A stretch of DNA of 64,000 nucleotides from Peribacillus acanthi (GCF_003073175.1 NZ_QBBX01000018.1:432-64431), one strand, 5' to 3'. Positions 27,089 through 36,539 are shown, numbered from the stretch's first letter. Notes: generated from the sequence alone by a model not told the origin. Numbers and translations: made by a program.

Positions 27089-27349
27089 TTAATGTGTCGT
27101 TTTTCTCATGCCTCTGAAAATCATGCTTAGTAAGAAAACGAAGATAATGGCACCGATTAATGCAGGGATTATTGCAAATCCTCCTACATCAGGACCCCAA
27201 GTTCCAAATAATAATGAACCTAACCATGCACCGATAAAACCTGCAATGATATTACCGATAATCCCGAATGGAACATCTCTTCCGATGATCATCCCGGCTA
27301 ACCAACCGATGATTCCTCCCACAATTAATGCCCATAAAAATCCTAACAT
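27089..27349 (-). CDS. GlsB/YeaQ/YmgE-family stress membrane protein
   Basis: An 86-residue protein with three hydrophobic segments and the family glycine patterns (IVGGIIGWLAGMIIGRDVPFG, GNIIAGFIGAWLG). Members are small stress-induced membrane proteins formerly called transglycosylase-associated proteins. AAAGGAGG precedes the ATG. A possible sigma-B promoter lies upstream, which suits a general stress gene such as ydaS. Confidence 0.9.
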   Translation of the reverse strand: MLGFLWALIVGGIIGWLAGMIIGRDVPFGIIGNIIAGFIGAWLGSLLFGTWGPDVGGFAIIPALIGAIIFVFLLSMIFRGMRKTTH

Positions 27350-27417
27350 ATTGAATTCCTCCTTTTTGATTGATGCTTAAAGCATTGTTATTATTGCTTG
27401 TGTTCTTAGTGTTATAC

Positions 27418-27443
27418 TTTCCCGCAATATTAATTCTCGAAAC
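27418..27443 (-). promoter_or_regulatory. Possible sigma-B promoter
   Basis: On the minus strand GTTTCG (27443-27438), 14 bases, GGGAAA (27423-27418), compared with the sigma-B consensus GTTTAA N12-15 GGGWAW. It is about 70 bases before the GlsB-like gene. Confidence 0.45.
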
Positions 27444-27655
27444 CTAAAATATGTAGAAATAAATTTCATTGCAAGATGAATAAAGGTTATGTAGATTGGG
27501 TAAAGTAACAAGTTGTCCATGGAAATTATCTTAATAAAACGTGTTTCACCTTTTTATTTGATCAAAGCGTTTATCAATATATGATTTCCGGATTTTCATT
27601 AAATCTCTAATCTATTCTCCTATAATGTGGTTCTATATCATTTCTTAATAAACTA
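27444..27655. other. Intergenic stretch without a gene
   Basis: AT-rich sequence between the stress gene promoter and the WrbA-like gene terminator. Nothing recognisable. Confidence 0.5.
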
Positions 27656-27682
27656 AAGAGGGAGCGACTTCGGCTCCCTCTC
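27656..27682 (-). terminator. Terminator of the WrbA-like gene
   Basis: Stem AGAGGGAGC / GCTCCCTCT with a GACTTCG loop just after the stop on the minus strand. Confidence 0.65.
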
Positions 27683-27691
27683 CCTTAAGAT

Positions 27692-28303
27692 TTATTGAGT
27701 TAACCCTTTTTTGACCCATTCTGCTACTGTAATAGTGCGTTTCGCCTGATGTTTCACTGCTGCTTCTACATTTTCAACCATGTTTCCTTGTTGATCGACG
27801 GTCACGCTTGTTCCATAAGGATTCCCCCCTGCAGCAAAAGTAACTTGGTCTGTGTATCCAGGTGCAGCAATAATAGCTCCCCAGTGCATCATTGTCGTAT
27901 ATAAATGCGTAATGGTTTGCTCTTGACCTCCATGTGCATTGCTTGCAGAGCTCATGGCGCTTACGACCTTATTTGCTAATTTCCCTTTAAACCATAGGCC
28001 ACCCGTGGTATCTAAAAATTGTTTCATTTGTGCAGGGACGTTACCAAACCTTGTAGGTATGCTAAAGATATAAGCATCTGCCCATTCTAAGTCATCTAAC
28101 GTTGCAGTGGGAACATCTTTCGTTTCTTCCATATGTTTTTTCCAAGCCTCATTAGCATCGATAGCTGATTGAGGGGCTAATTCTGCTACCTTTAATACCT
28201 TTACATCAGCACCAGCTTCTTTCGCAGCCTCTTCTGCCCATTTTGATAATTGGTAGTTAGTACCTGTAGAGCTATAATAAATAATGGCTAATTTTACTGT
28301 CAT
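27692..28303 (-). CDS. NAD(P)H:quinone oxidoreductase, WrbA type
   Basis: A 203-residue flavodoxin-fold protein. The FMN phosphate loop is IIYYSSTGTNYQLSKWAEEA, later binding segments are SIPTRFGNVPAQMKQFLDTTG and SASNAHGGQEQTI, and GNPYGTSVTV closes the FMN site. WrbA proteins reduce quinones by two electrons and protect against oxidative stress. GGAGAGA precedes the ATG. Monocistronic. Confidence 0.92.
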   Translation of the reverse strand: MTVKLAIIYYSSTGTNYQLSKWAEEAAKEAGADVKVLKVAELAPQSAIDANEAWKKHMEETKDVPTATLDDLEWADAYIFSIPTRFGNVPAQMKQFLDTTGGLWFKGKLANKVVSAMSSASNAHGGQEQTITHLYTTMMHWGAIIAAPGYTDQVTFAAGGNPYGTSVTVDQQGNMVENVEAAVKHQAKRTITVAEWVKKGLTQ

Positions 28304-28374
28304 GTTGTCTCTCCTTCATATTTTATTTACTATGGGTATATTCCCCAAAATAAATAAAAAAACACGACTAAACA

Positions 28375-28408
28375 CAAAAACCACAGCCTTTCTGACTGTG
28401 GTTTTTAC
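28375..28408 (-). terminator. Terminator of the aldo/keto reductase gene
   Basis: Stem AAAAACCACAG / CTGTGGTTTTT around CCTTTCTGA, 10-15 bases past the stop. Confidence 0.8.
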
Positions 28409-28420
28409 TATTAACTAGTA

Positions 28421-29251
28421 TTAGAAATTAAAATTATCTGGGTCTGGACCGAATCGTGCATCCATATTTAGTGCATCAATTTGTGTCATTTCTTCTAAGC
28501 TTAATTCGAAATCAAAAATTTGCGTATTTTCTTCAATGCGGGAAGGCGTAATAGATTTCGGAATAATTACAGTTCCATGCTGAAGATGCCATCTTAAAAT
28601 AACTTGAGCTGGAGATTTTGAATGCTTAGTTGCAACGTGATTAATCGTAGGCTCATCCAGTAATTTTCCTTGTCCGATTGGAGACCACGCTTCTACTGCG
28701 ATTTCATGCTTACTGCAGAATTCACGAATTTCTACTTGTGATAATCTTGGATGTAACTCAATTTGGTTAATTACTGGCTTATGCTTTCCATGCTCGAGAA
28801 TATCCTCTAGATGATGAACATTGAAGTTACTCACACCAATTGCACGAACCTTTCCATCTTCGTATAACTTCTCCATGGCTTTCCATGTTTCTATATATTT
28901 ACCTTTTACTGGCCAGTGAATCAAATATAAATCAAGATAATCAAGACCTAAACGCTCTAAACTGTCTTCGAAAGCCTGAAGTGTTGTTTCATATCCTTGG
29001 TCACTATTCCAAACCTTTGTTGTGATGAACAATTCTTCCCTCGGAATCCCTGATTCCCGGATAGCTTGTCCTACACCTTTTTCATTCTTATAAATAGCCG
29101 CTGTGTCGATTGAGCGATAACCAACTTCTATTGCTTTTTTTACAGAATCAACCGTGGTTGCGCCTTCCTCTACTAAGTATACTCCAAAACCAAGCTTCGG
29201 CATTTTCACACCATTATGTAACGTTATTGTTTCAGTACTAACATGATTCAT
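28421..29251 (-). CDS. yvgN: Aldo/keto reductase, YvgN-like
   Basis: A 276-residue NADPH-dependent aldehyde reductase, the same length as B. subtilis YvgN (glyoxal/methylglyoxal reductase). The catalytic tetrad is visible: Asp and Tyr in SIDTAAIYKNEKG, Lys in FITTKVWN and His in YLIHWPVKG. The NADP-binding loop is VIIPKSITPSRIEEN. Likely role: detoxification of reactive dicarbonyls. Single gene with its own terminator. Confidence 0.92.
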   Translation of the reverse strand: MNHVSTETITLHNGVKMPKLGFGVYLVEEGATTVDSVKKAIEVGYRSIDTAAIYKNEKGVGQAIRESGIPREELFITTKVWNSDQGYETTLQAFEDSLERLGLDYLDLYLIHWPVKGKYIETWKAMEKLYEDGKVRAIGVSNFNVHHLEDILEHGKHKPVINQIELHPRLSQVEIREFCSKHEIAVEAWSPIGQGKLLDEPTINHVATKHSKSPAQVILRWHLQHGTVIIPKSITPSRIEENTQIFDFELSLEEMTQIDALNMDARFGPDPDNFNF

Positions 29252-29426
29252 TTAACTTACCTCCTTATTTCTTCTATATTTTAGCATTTGGTAGCAATGT
29301 ATCCTATAAATTTGCTTAACGCAAAAATGGGGCAGACTTACTACCGTCACACCCCTGTTTAACCATCCATTCATTGGAATCATTTACACATCAATTATGT
29401 GTCTTTTTCTAAGTACCTTATATTTG

Positions 29427-30326
29427 TTAAGGTGTTATATTCCCTGATTGATGTAGCCTTTTTAAGATCTGTTTAAAATCTTCTTCTGATATTCCTGGGG
29501 CAAATTCTTCTGGAAGGTCCGGCAAGTCAATGATTGGAGCACCTTTTGGGGTGCCTTCAAAGACTTGTAATGGCATTCCATCTTCAGGATGAGTTCCTTT
29601 CCAGATTTTCGTTACTTCTCGATAGTCTGTGTCACTAAATGTATATAGTCGTGTGTGTACACCCTGTTCCTCATATTTACGCGCATGCTCAAATTGTTTA
29701 TTACTTAAATTTGGAACTGGTAACATTTTCTTCACATCAACACCTGTTGCAATTTCTAATGCCTTTGCATATGCAAGTACGTGCACACCACCTCGTACGA
29801 GAAGATAACCAATCATCTCCCGGGCAACCGGGTTATCCGTCATCTCATAAACCCTCATTTTATGGGTCCTTGCTCCACATTCTAAAAAGAAATTATGGAG
29901 TAAGTCTAATACCAAATTCCCGCTGTTAAAAACGTTATTCCCGGTCCACGGGTTGCCGGTCGAATCTCCTGGCAAACCTGTCTGAGCAGTCGCTATGAAA
30001 TGATACGGATTCCCTTTTAACCCTTCACGTAAAGGCGTACTATCGGGATCGCCAGGATTGGTCGTTCCCTCTAGGCATAAATTTATAGTGTTGGTCACGA
30101 GCTCTACATGCCCGAACTCTTCAGCAGTGATGCTAGCCACTAAATCATAAAACGGCCGTAACTTATGTTTGTTTCGGAAATTAAAGGACTGAAACATATA
30201 GTTATTTAATGTGGACATTTCACCGAATTTACCGCCCAATAATTCTTGAACTACCTTTGCCGCTTTTGGATCCGCACTTTTGGGTCGTGGAAGGTCTATC
30301 AGTAATTTATCTATCCGTTTAAACAA
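29427..30326 (-). CDS. Manganese catalase
   Basis: A 299-residue ferritin-like di-manganese catalase. Glutamate/histidine ligands lie in GEMSTLNNYMFQSFN, ITAEEFGHVELV, NFFLECGARTHKMRVYEM and REMIGYLLVRGGVHVLAY. The TTG at 30326 gives the usual family start FKRIDKLLIDLP, with GGGGGG upstream; an ATG five codons earlier is an alternative. The promoter is a near-ideal sigma-E site, so this catalase is probably made in the mother cell during sporulation, like spore-coat Mn catalases (CotJC, YjqC). Confidence 0.92.
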   Translation of the reverse strand: MFKRIDKLLIDLPRPKSADPKAAKVVQELLGGKFGEMSTLNNYMFQSFNFRNKHKLRPFYDLVASITAEEFGHVELVTNTINLCLEGTTNPGDPDSTPLREGLKGNPYHFIATAQTGLPGDSTGNPWTGNNVFNSGNLVLDLLHNFFLECGARTHKMRVYEMTDNPVAREMIGYLLVRGGVHVLAYAKALEIATGVDVKKMLPVPNLSNKQFEHARKYEEQGVHTRLYTFSDTDYREVTKIWKGTHPEDGMPLQVFEGTPKGAPIIDLPDLPEEFAPGISEEDFKQILKRLHQSGNITP

Positions 30327-30362
30327 AGCTGTCCCCCCCATACAGTGATAATATTACAATCT

Positions 30363-30391
30363 AATGTATGAGGGACGTTTTGCAAATATGA
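30363..30391 (-). promoter_or_regulatory. Sigma-E promoter of the manganese catalase gene
   Basis: On the minus strand TCATATT (30391-30385), a 14-base spacer and CATACATT (30370-30363). Both boxes fit the sigma-E consensus fully. Confidence 0.8.
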
Positions 30392-30423
30392 GTTTTAATA
30401 TAGTTGTACAAGGGAATAACCCT

Positions 30424-30519
30424 TTAAAAGACGTATTTCCTTAGAATATTAAGGAATAATATAACTGCAATGACTGCCATAGTAATAATGAGATATTTCT
30501 CTTCTTTTTTCCCAAACAT
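30424..30519 (-). CDS. Small single-helix membrane protein, 31 residues
   Basis: An ORF with ATG at 30519 after AAGGTGAG. The product begins MFGKKEEKYLIITMAVIAVI and ends RKYVF: a charged N-terminus, one 18-residue hydrophobic helix and a basic end. This is the pattern of genuine small membrane proteins. It lies upstream of the catalase promoter on the same strand. No family recognised. Confidence 0.55.
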   Translation of the reverse strand: MFGKKEEKYLIITMAVIAVILFLNILRKYVF

Positions 30520-30659
30520 GAACTCACCTTCTTTACCTTTTTAAATGATATTCCCCGTTCTACTATGTGATAAGCTCAAGATTATTTTATATAAGGATTC
30601 ACATAAAATTCGACGAAATGTTACAACAGTGTAAATTTTCAAGGATGCAACGCATGGTA

Positions 30660-30676
30660 TGTTAATTTTATGTAAA
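30660..30676 (-). promoter_or_regulatory. Two Pho-box-like hexamers
   Basis: On the minus strand TTTACA and TTAACA are 11 bases apart, the phasing of PhoP half-sites. They lie about 120 bases before the phosphate transporter operon and point against it. Only two boxes are good; functional sites usually have four. Confidence 0.3.
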
Positions 30677-30795
30677 TTTTAATAGAAGTACCTTTCTTAA
30701 TTTTAGATTTATGAGTACAATAATTCACGTTCATTCTTAATGGACAGGGGTCTTATTACAAAAATACATTTCTTGGATTGTGAGGGTTTTCTACA

Positions 30796-31413
30796 ATGGT
30801 TTTCAAAAAAAAGGATAAGTTCGGTACCCTTCTTATTAGCATTTCAGAAAATTTGAAAGAAGCTGCTGATTATTTTGCAGATTATAAGCTAAACAATGTT
30901 AGCGACTTAAAAGTGTTCTCTGAAAAAATGAAGGATTATGAGCATAAAGCTGATTCTTACGTGCATGAAGTTATTTTAGAACTTAATAAAGCTTTCATTA
31001 CTCCTATCGAGCGTGAAGATATTCTCCATCTAGCTATGAGCATGGATGATGTATTAGACGGACTAGAGCATTGCGCAGCATTATTTGAAATGTACTCTAT
31101 TGTAAACGCGGACGAGTATATGTTAAAGTTTGTCGATGCAATCAGAAAAAGCACATATGAAATTGAAAAAGCAGTTGATTTACTATCTACAAAGAAACTT
31201 TTAGATATCCGTAACCATTCTATTCAAATCAAGGATTACGAATCAACTTGCGATGGAATTTTACGTCAGTCCATTAAAAATCTCTTCGCAGTAGAAAAAG
31301 ATCCTATTCGAATCATTCAATTTAAAGAAATTTATGAAAACCTAGAAGAAATAGCTGATAGCTGCCAAACTGTAGCTAACACACTTGAAACTATCATAAT
31401 GAAAAATGCATAA
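30796..31413 (+). CDS. DUF47 (PhoU-like) phosphate transport accessory protein
   Basis: A 205-residue all-helical protein of the DUF47/YkaA family with acidic metal-binding helices (EKMKDYEHKADSYVHEV, EREDILHLAMSMDDVLDGLE). The gene always accompanies PiT transporters and regulates them. It is 14 bases before the transporter gene, so the two are one operon. The ATG lacks a strong Shine-Dalgarno (GTGAGGG). Confidence 0.92.
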   Translation: MVFKKKDKFGTLLISISENLKEAADYFADYKLNNVSDLKVFSEKMKDYEHKADSYVHEVILELNKAFITPIEREDILHLAMSMDDVLDGLEHCAALFEMYSIVNADEYMLKFVDAIRKSTYEIEKAVDLLSTKKLLDIRNHSIQIKDYESTCDGILRQSIKNLFAVEKDPIRIIQFKEIYENLEEIADSCQTVANTLETIIMKNA

Positions 31414-31427
31414 GGAGTCCTAATTAC

Positions 31428-32426
31428 ATGGAAACAGTATTAGTTTTAACCATACTAATAGTAATTGGCGCCCTTGCATTTGATTTTATCAATGGATTTC
31501 ATGATACAGCTAATGCCATTGCAACTTCAGTTTCAACCAAGGCGTTAACGCCAAGACGTGCTATTATCCTTGCTGCAGTCATGAACTTTGTTGGTGCGAT
31601 GACATTTACAGGTGTTGCCAAAACGATTTCAAAAGATATTGTCGATCCATTTACATTACAGAACGGATCACTTGTTATACTTTCAGCTCTAATCGCTGGT
31701 ATCGCATGGAACTTAATTACTTGGTATTATGGGATTCCTAGTTCTTCCTCCCATGCAATCATTGGTTCTATCGCAGGTGCTGCCATTGCTTCTGCTGGAT
31801 TTGGTGCGATTCATGCTTCAGGTTTCTTAAAAATCCTTCAAGCGTTATTAATTTCACCAATCTTGGCATTTGTAGTAGGTTTTATTGTTTATAGCATTTT
31901 TAAAATTGTGTTTAAAAATAATAATTTACCAAAAACAAATAAGCGTTTCCGTTATATCCAAGTAGCTACAGCAGCACTTCAATCCTATACACATGGTACG
32001 AATGATGCCCAAAAAGCGATGGGAATCATCACTATGGCATTGATTGCTAATGGCTATGCTGATACAACTGACATTCCTTTCTGGGTTCAATTCTCCTGTG
32101 CGCTAGCAATGGGTCTTGGAACTTCAGTCGGTGGTTGGAAAATCATCAAAACAGTTGGTGGTAAGATCATGAAAATCCGTCCTGTTAACGGTGTTGCAGC
32201 CGATTTAACTGGGGCAAGTGTAATTTTCGGTGCTTCTGCCCTTGGTGTTCCTGTCAGTACAACACACGTTATTTCCTCATCTATCCTTGGAGTAGGATCT
32301 GCTCATCGTGTGAAGGGTGTTAAATGGGGAACTGCTCAAACTATGTTGATTACATGGGTAATTACATTACCTATTTCTGCAACATTAGCTGGTTTAACTT
32401 ACTTTATTTTAAATATCTTCTTCTAA
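31428..32426 (+). CDS. pit: PiT-family inorganic phosphate transporter
   Basis: A 332-residue membrane protein with about ten helices. The duplicated PiT signature is clear: DFINGFHDTANAIATSVSTK near the N-terminus and AALQSYTHGTNDAQKAMG in the second half, both including GxxxxxNDA-like sequence. It carries out low-affinity metal-phosphate/proton symport. Ribosome binding site AAGGAG. It follows its DUF47 partner and ends at a hairpin. Confidence 0.94.
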   Translation: METVLVLTILIVIGALAFDFINGFHDTANAIATSVSTKALTPRRAIILAAVMNFVGAMTFTGVAKTISKDIVDPFTLQNGSLVILSALIAGIAWNLITWYYGIPSSSSHAIIGSIAGAAIASAGFGAIHASGFLKILQALLISPILAFVVGFIVYSIFKIVFKNNNLPKTNKRFRYIQVATAALQSYTHGTNDAQKAMGIITMALIANGYADTTDIPFWVQFSCALAMGLGTSVGGWKIIKTVGGKIMKIRPVNGVAADLTGASVIFGASALGVPVSTTHVISSSILGVGSAHRVKGVKWGTAQTMLITWVITLPISATLAGLTYFILNIFF

Positions 32427-32430
32427 TAAA

Positions 32431-32470
32431 GAGCTCTTTTGGACATAAAGTTCAAAGGAGCTTTTTTTGT
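32431..32470 (+). terminator. Terminator of the pit operon
   Basis: Imperfect stem GAGCTCTTTTGGAC / GTTCAAAGGAGCTTT followed by a run of seven T. Confidence 0.75.
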
Positions 32471-32561
32471 TCAATAAAAATCTGTTTCCTCTACATGAAT
32501 TTGATAACAAATATATAGTAAAATGAAGTAAGTGAATGATTTTTTAAAGGAGCCATATATT

Positions 32562-33815
32562 GTGGATGAAAAGCAAAACAGTACGATATTTAAGGGGTTA
32601 AATGGTGACTTAGTTGAATTTGCTGATCGCGTCAGCGCAGTTCTAGGATGTCCCATTACCATAGAAGATGCTAATCACCGTTTACTTGCTTACAGTATGC
32701 ATGATGACAGCACGGACCAAGCTCGCATCGCGACGATTATTGGGAGAAGAGTTCCTGAAAAAGTAATCAATAGCCTTTGGAGAGAGGGAATCATCCCTAC
32801 ATTGCTCAAACATCCTTCGCCTGTATTGATACCATCTATCTCTGAAGTCGGTCTTGGGAAGAGAGCCGCTATTTCCATACGTAAAAATAATGAAGTACTT
32901 GGCTTCATTTGGGCTTTAGAAACAACCAAACCTTTTACTGAACATGACTTACACTTCTTGGAGTTAGCTGCTAAAGAAGCAAAAAATCAACTCTTACAAT
33001 TGCAAATGAGAAAAAAAAGAAAAGACGAGAGCTACCAAGAGTTTTTATGGAAGCTTTTAACTGGCCATTATGATGATGAAGCGGATATATATGAAAAACT
33101 TAATGATTATGGAATTGCTGTACCTGAAATATTTACGACGATTGTTTTTACCTTCCCAGAAGAAATCACTACAGAAACAGAACGAAATATTTCATATATG
33201 TTAACTACTACCCAAAAGGTAAAACCCTTGTTTTTCACCATCAATATCAATCACCTAATTGTGTTGGCTAGCCCTGTAAACTCTAGCCCCTTTCCCACCT
33301 CCATAAGTGATTTTATTAATGCGTTCATTTCACAAATGGAGACCCGTTTTAGTGTACGTGGCATCCAAGGGTCTGCAGGACAATCCTATACTAGTCTTTC
33401 TAAGGCGCAAGATACTTATCAAGAAGCTTTATACACGTTAAAAATCAAACGGATTTTCCCTGAAATAACAAGTGCGTTACACCTATATAGTGAGTTAGGC
33501 ATCTATCAATACCTTGAATCCTTGTCCACAAACCATAGGCATGGAGCTGAACATAAAGGCTTAAAGAACCTAAAAGAATATGATACAAAGAATCAAACGG
33601 ATTTAGTACGTACCTTGCACATGTATCTACAACATGATGGCAACCCTTATGATACAGCGAACAGTCTTCATCTTCATGTTAATACCATCCATTATAGATT
33701 AAAAAGAATTTCTGAAATCGGGAAAATTGAGTTAAAGAATCCTTTAGTTAAAATGGCACTTTTACTTGAATTATTGTTAGAGAAATTTATAGAAGCAAAT
33801 TCAAAAAGAATGTAA
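32562..33815 (+). CDS. adeR: PucR-family activator, AdeR-like
   Basis: A 417-residue regulator with an N-terminal sensor domain (ITIEDANHRLLAY, LGFIWALETT), a central CdaR/GGDEF-like domain (~190-300) and a C-terminal PucR helix-turn-helix (NPYDTANSLHLHVNTIHYRL KRISEIG split here). The GTG at 32562 follows AAAGGAG; the upstream in-frame ATG lacks one. The gene lies directly before ald in the same direction; in B. subtilis AdeR activates ald. The same link is inferred here. Confidence 0.87.
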   Translation: MDEKQNSTIFKGLNGDLVEFADRVSAVLGCPITIEDANHRLLAYSMHDDSTDQARIATIIGRRVPEKVINSLWREGIIPTLLKHPSPVLIPSISEVGLGKRAAISIRKNNEVLGFIWALETTKPFTEHDLHFLELAAKEAKNQLLQLQMRKKRKDESYQEFLWKLLTGHYDDEADIYEKLNDYGIAVPEIFTTIVFTFPEEITTETERNISYMLTTTQKVKPLFFTININHLIVLASPVNSSPFPTSISDFINAFISQMETRFSVRGIQGSAGQSYTSLSKAQDTYQEALYTLKIKRIFPEITSALHLYSELGIYQYLESLSTNHRHGAEHKGLKNLKEYDTKNQTDLVRTLHMYLQHDGNPYDTANSLHLHVNTIHYRLKRISEIGKIELKNPLVKMALLLELLLEKFIEANSKRM

Positions 33816-33831
33816 TCAGAATAGTGACTTC

Positions 33832-33872
33832 TAGAAGCATTTGTAGATTTCTACAAATGCTTCTTTTTTTAT
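33832..33872 (+). terminator. Terminator of the adeR-like gene
   Basis: Stem AGAAGCATTTGTAGA / TCTACAAATGCTTCT with a short loop and a run of seven T. It separates adeR from ald, so ald has its own promoter. Confidence 0.88.
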
Positions 33873-33964
33873 TTTTTCTTTTACACAAACAAAAAATGAT
33901 GTCTCTTGCTTATACTTTTTGTACAAACTAAATATTATTCGCTTAATTGGAGGTAGTATTAAAC

Positions 33965-35098
33965 ATGCGTATTGGTGTTCCTAAAGAAATTAAAAATAAT
34001 GAAAATCGTGTAGCTTTGACTCCTGCTGGTGTCGTTGCTTTTAAAAATGCTGGGCACGAAGTATATATCGAAACAAATGCTGGAATCGGTTCTGGTTTCA
34101 CAAACGAAGCCTATATGGCTGCTGGAGCTGTAATCGTTGAAGAAGCTTCTTCTGTATGGGAAACAGCTGAAATGATTATGAAGGTTAAAGAACCTCTAGA
34201 AAGTGAATACAAATACTTCCGTAAAGACCTAGTATTATTCACTTATCTTCACCTTGCTGCTGAGCCTAAATTGGCTGAAGCTTTAAAAGAAAGTGGAGTA
34301 TTTGCAATTGCGTACGAAACGGTAACAGTTAATAATACACTGCCATTACTTACACCTATGAGTGAAGTAGCTGGACGTATGTCAGCACAAATCGGCGCTC
34401 AATTCCTTGAAAAACCAAAAGGTGGAAAAGGAATCCTTCTTGGTGGAGTACCAGGTGTAAAACGTGGAAAAGTTACCATCATCGGTGGTGGGGTTGTAGG
34501 TACTAACGCTGCAAAGATCGCGATCGGTCTTGGTGCGGACGTAACAATCATTGACTTAAGTCCAGATCGTCTACGTCAATTAGATGATATCTTTGGTAAT
34601 GAAATTACGACTTTAATGTCAAATCCATTCAACTTGGCACAAGCAGTTTCTGAATCTGATTTAGTAATCGGTGCTGTATTGATCCCAGGTGCAAAAGCTC
34701 CTAAGCTTGTTACAGAAGAAATGGTTAAATCTATGTCTCCTGGTTCTGTAATCGTTGACGTTGCAATCGATCAAGGTGGTATTTTCGAAACAGTTGACCA
34801 TATTACAACTCACGATAATCCAACATACGAAAAGCATGGGGTTGTCCACTATGCAGTAGCGAACATGCCTGGTGCAGTTCCACAAACATCTACAATCGCA
34901 TTAACGAATGTAACGGTTCCATTCGCTCTTCAAATTGCGAATAAAGGTGCAATGCAAGCGGTAAAAGATAACGCTGCACTAGCTAAAGGTGTAAACGTTG
35001 CTAACGGTTATGTAACCTATGAGGCAGTTGCTCGTGATCTTGGATATGACTATATCTCTGTAGAGCAAGCAATCCAAAACGCTAATGTAAATGCTTAA
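33965..35098 (+). CDS. ald: Alanine dehydrogenase
   Basis: A 377-residue NAD-dependent enzyme converting L-alanine to pyruvate and ammonia, needed for alanine use and for efficient sporulation. It starts [20 protein letters not shown]. The pyruvate/substrate region is [10 protein letters not shown], the Rossmann loop is [20 protein letters not shown] and the active-site aspartate is in [13 protein letters not shown]. The ATG at 33965 follows GGAGG; the six-codon extension upstream is inside that site. Probably induced by alanine through AdeR. Confidence 0.96.
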   Translation: MRIGVPKEIKNNENRVALTPAGVVAFKNAGHEVYIETNAGIGSGFTNEAYMAAGAVIVEEASSVWETAEMIMKVKEPLESEYKYFRKDLVLFTYLHLAAEPKLAEALKESGVFAIAYETVTVNNTLPLLTPMSEVAGRMSAQIGAQFLEKPKGGKGILLGGVPGVKRGKVTIIGGGVVGTNAAKIAIGLGADVTIIDLSPDRLRQLDDIFGNEITTLMSNPFNLAQAVSESDLVIGAVLIPGAKAPKLVTEEMVKSMSPGSVIVDVAIDQGGIFETVDHITTHDNPTYEKHGVVHYAVANMPGAVPQTSTIALTNVTVPFALQIANKGAMQAVKDNAALAKGVNVANGYVTYEAVARDLGYDYISVEQAIQNANVNA

Positions 35099-35111
35099 TA
35101 TAATAAATAAT

Positions 35112-35152
35112 AAAGACTCAGTCCCTCTAAAAAGGGACTGAGTCTTTTTTTT
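35112..35152. terminator. Terminator between ald and tcyP
   Basis: Stem AAAGACTCAGTCCCT / AGGGACTGAGTCTTT with a 6-base loop and T-run; bidirectional. Confidence 0.9.
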
Positions 35153-36539
35153 ACACTTCCGCTTCTAAACTATTACCTACACTATTATATTCTTCTTTAT
35201 CAAGCTCATTGGTTACCTTACTTGTTATTATACCAGACGTCATGGCTCCGCTCACATTGACTGCTGTACGTCCCATATCAATTAATGGTTCAACAGAAAT
35301 CAAGAGACCTGCTAATCCTACCGGTAGGTTCATAGCAGACAGCACCAATAAAGCAGCAAATGTTGCTCCTCCCCCTACTCCAGCTACCCCAAATGAACTA
35401 ATAGCCACAACAAGTACCAATGTTACTAGGAATGAAGGCGATAATGGATCAATTCCTACAGTTGGTGCAATCATGACTGCAAGCATAGCTGGGTATACTC
35501 CTGCACAACCATTTTGGCCAATGGATAAACCGAATGAACCTGCAAAGTTAGCTATTCCATCCGGTACACCGAGTTGTTTTTGTGTTTTAATTGTTATAGG
35601 AAGGGCTCCTGCACTTGTTCGGGAGGTAAATGCGAAAGCCAAGACGGGAAATGCTTTCTGAATATAGCGTATCGGACTTAATCCAGAGAACGTCAGCAAT
35701 AATAAGTGAATACCAAACATAACCGCAAGGGCAACGTATGAGGCACCTACAAATTTTCCTAATTTTGCAATCGCGTCTAGATCACTTAAAGCGACAGTCT
35801 TTGTCATTATTGCCAATACTCCATACGGTGTCAAACGAAGAATTAACGTTACTACACGCATGATGATGGTGTAAATGGAATCTACAATGCTGGCAAATTG
35901 GTCAGCCTGTTCAGGATTTTTTCGCTTAACACCTAAATACGCAAGCCCAAGGAATGCCGCAAAAATAACGATGGAAATCGTTGATGTTGGTCGGGCACCT
36001 GTGAAATCAAGGAAAGGATTATTAGGCAATAAGTCGAGTATTTGACTTGGAAGCGTTTTTCCTTCAATCGTTCCGTATCTTTCCTCCAATTGTGCTGCAC
36101 GTGCTGTTTCTGCGTCTCCTTGGTCAATTTGGACAGCCTCAAGATCAAATACTAAAGTTGTTGCAATCCCTACGATTGCCGCAACAGCTGTAGTCCCTAC
36201 TAAAATCCCTATGATAAGTACACTGATCTTTCCGATGTTCTTAGTTAATTTTAGTTTTGTAAAAGCGGATAAAATGGATATAAAGACAAGTGGCATTACA
36301 ATCATTTGTAAAAACTTCACATATCCACTGCCAACAATATTGAACCAATCAATTGAAGTGGAAAGTGCAACTGAATCTGGCTCATAAGCATATTGAAGTA
36401 CAAAGCCAAAAATAATCCCTAGCGCTAAAGAAGTGAATACACGCTTAGAAAACGATATATTCTTACGCTTCATATAAAACAGGACTGACATTAGCACCAG
36501 CAAAATTGTGATATTTAATAAAATTAATCCTGTTTCCAT
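35151..36539 (-). CDS. tcyP: L-cystine symporter TcyP
   Basis: A 462-residue member of the dicarboxylate/amino acid:cation symporter family, one residue from B. subtilis TcyP (YhcL). About ten membrane segments; family marks are FLQMIVMPLVFISILSAF, AFTSRTSAGALPITI (HP1 serine-rich loop) and GGGATFAALLVLSAMNLP (HP2). Takes up cystine for sulfur. Monocistronic. Two direct repeats upstream may be regulatory sites. Confidence 0.94.
   Translation of the reverse strand: METGLILLNITILLVLMSVLFYMKRKNISFSKRVFTSLALGIIFGFVLQYAYEPDSVALSTSIDWFNIVGSGYVKFLQMIVMPLVFISILSAFTKLKLTKNIGKISVLIIGILVGTTAVAAIVGIATTLVFDLEAVQIDQGDAETARAAQLEERYGTIEGKTLPSQILDLLPNNPFLDFTGARPTSTISIVIFAAFLGLAYLGVKRKNPEQADQFASIVDSIYTIIMRVVTLILRLTPYGVLAIMTKTVALSDLDAIAKLGKFVGASYVALAVMFGIHLLLLTFSGLSPIRYIQKAFPVLAFAFTSRTSAGALPITIKTQKQLGVPDGIANFAGSFGLSIGQNGCAGVYPAMLAVMIAPTVGIDPLSPSFLVTLVLVVAISSFGVAGVGGGATFAALLVLSAMNLPVGLAGLLISVEPLIDMGRTAVNVSGAMTSGIITSKVTNELDKEEYNSVGNSLEAEV

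Noticed and set aside
35209-35661. 150-codon plus-strand frame inside tcyP
   Set aside because: Antisense shadow; the tcyP frame carries the conserved symporter loops.
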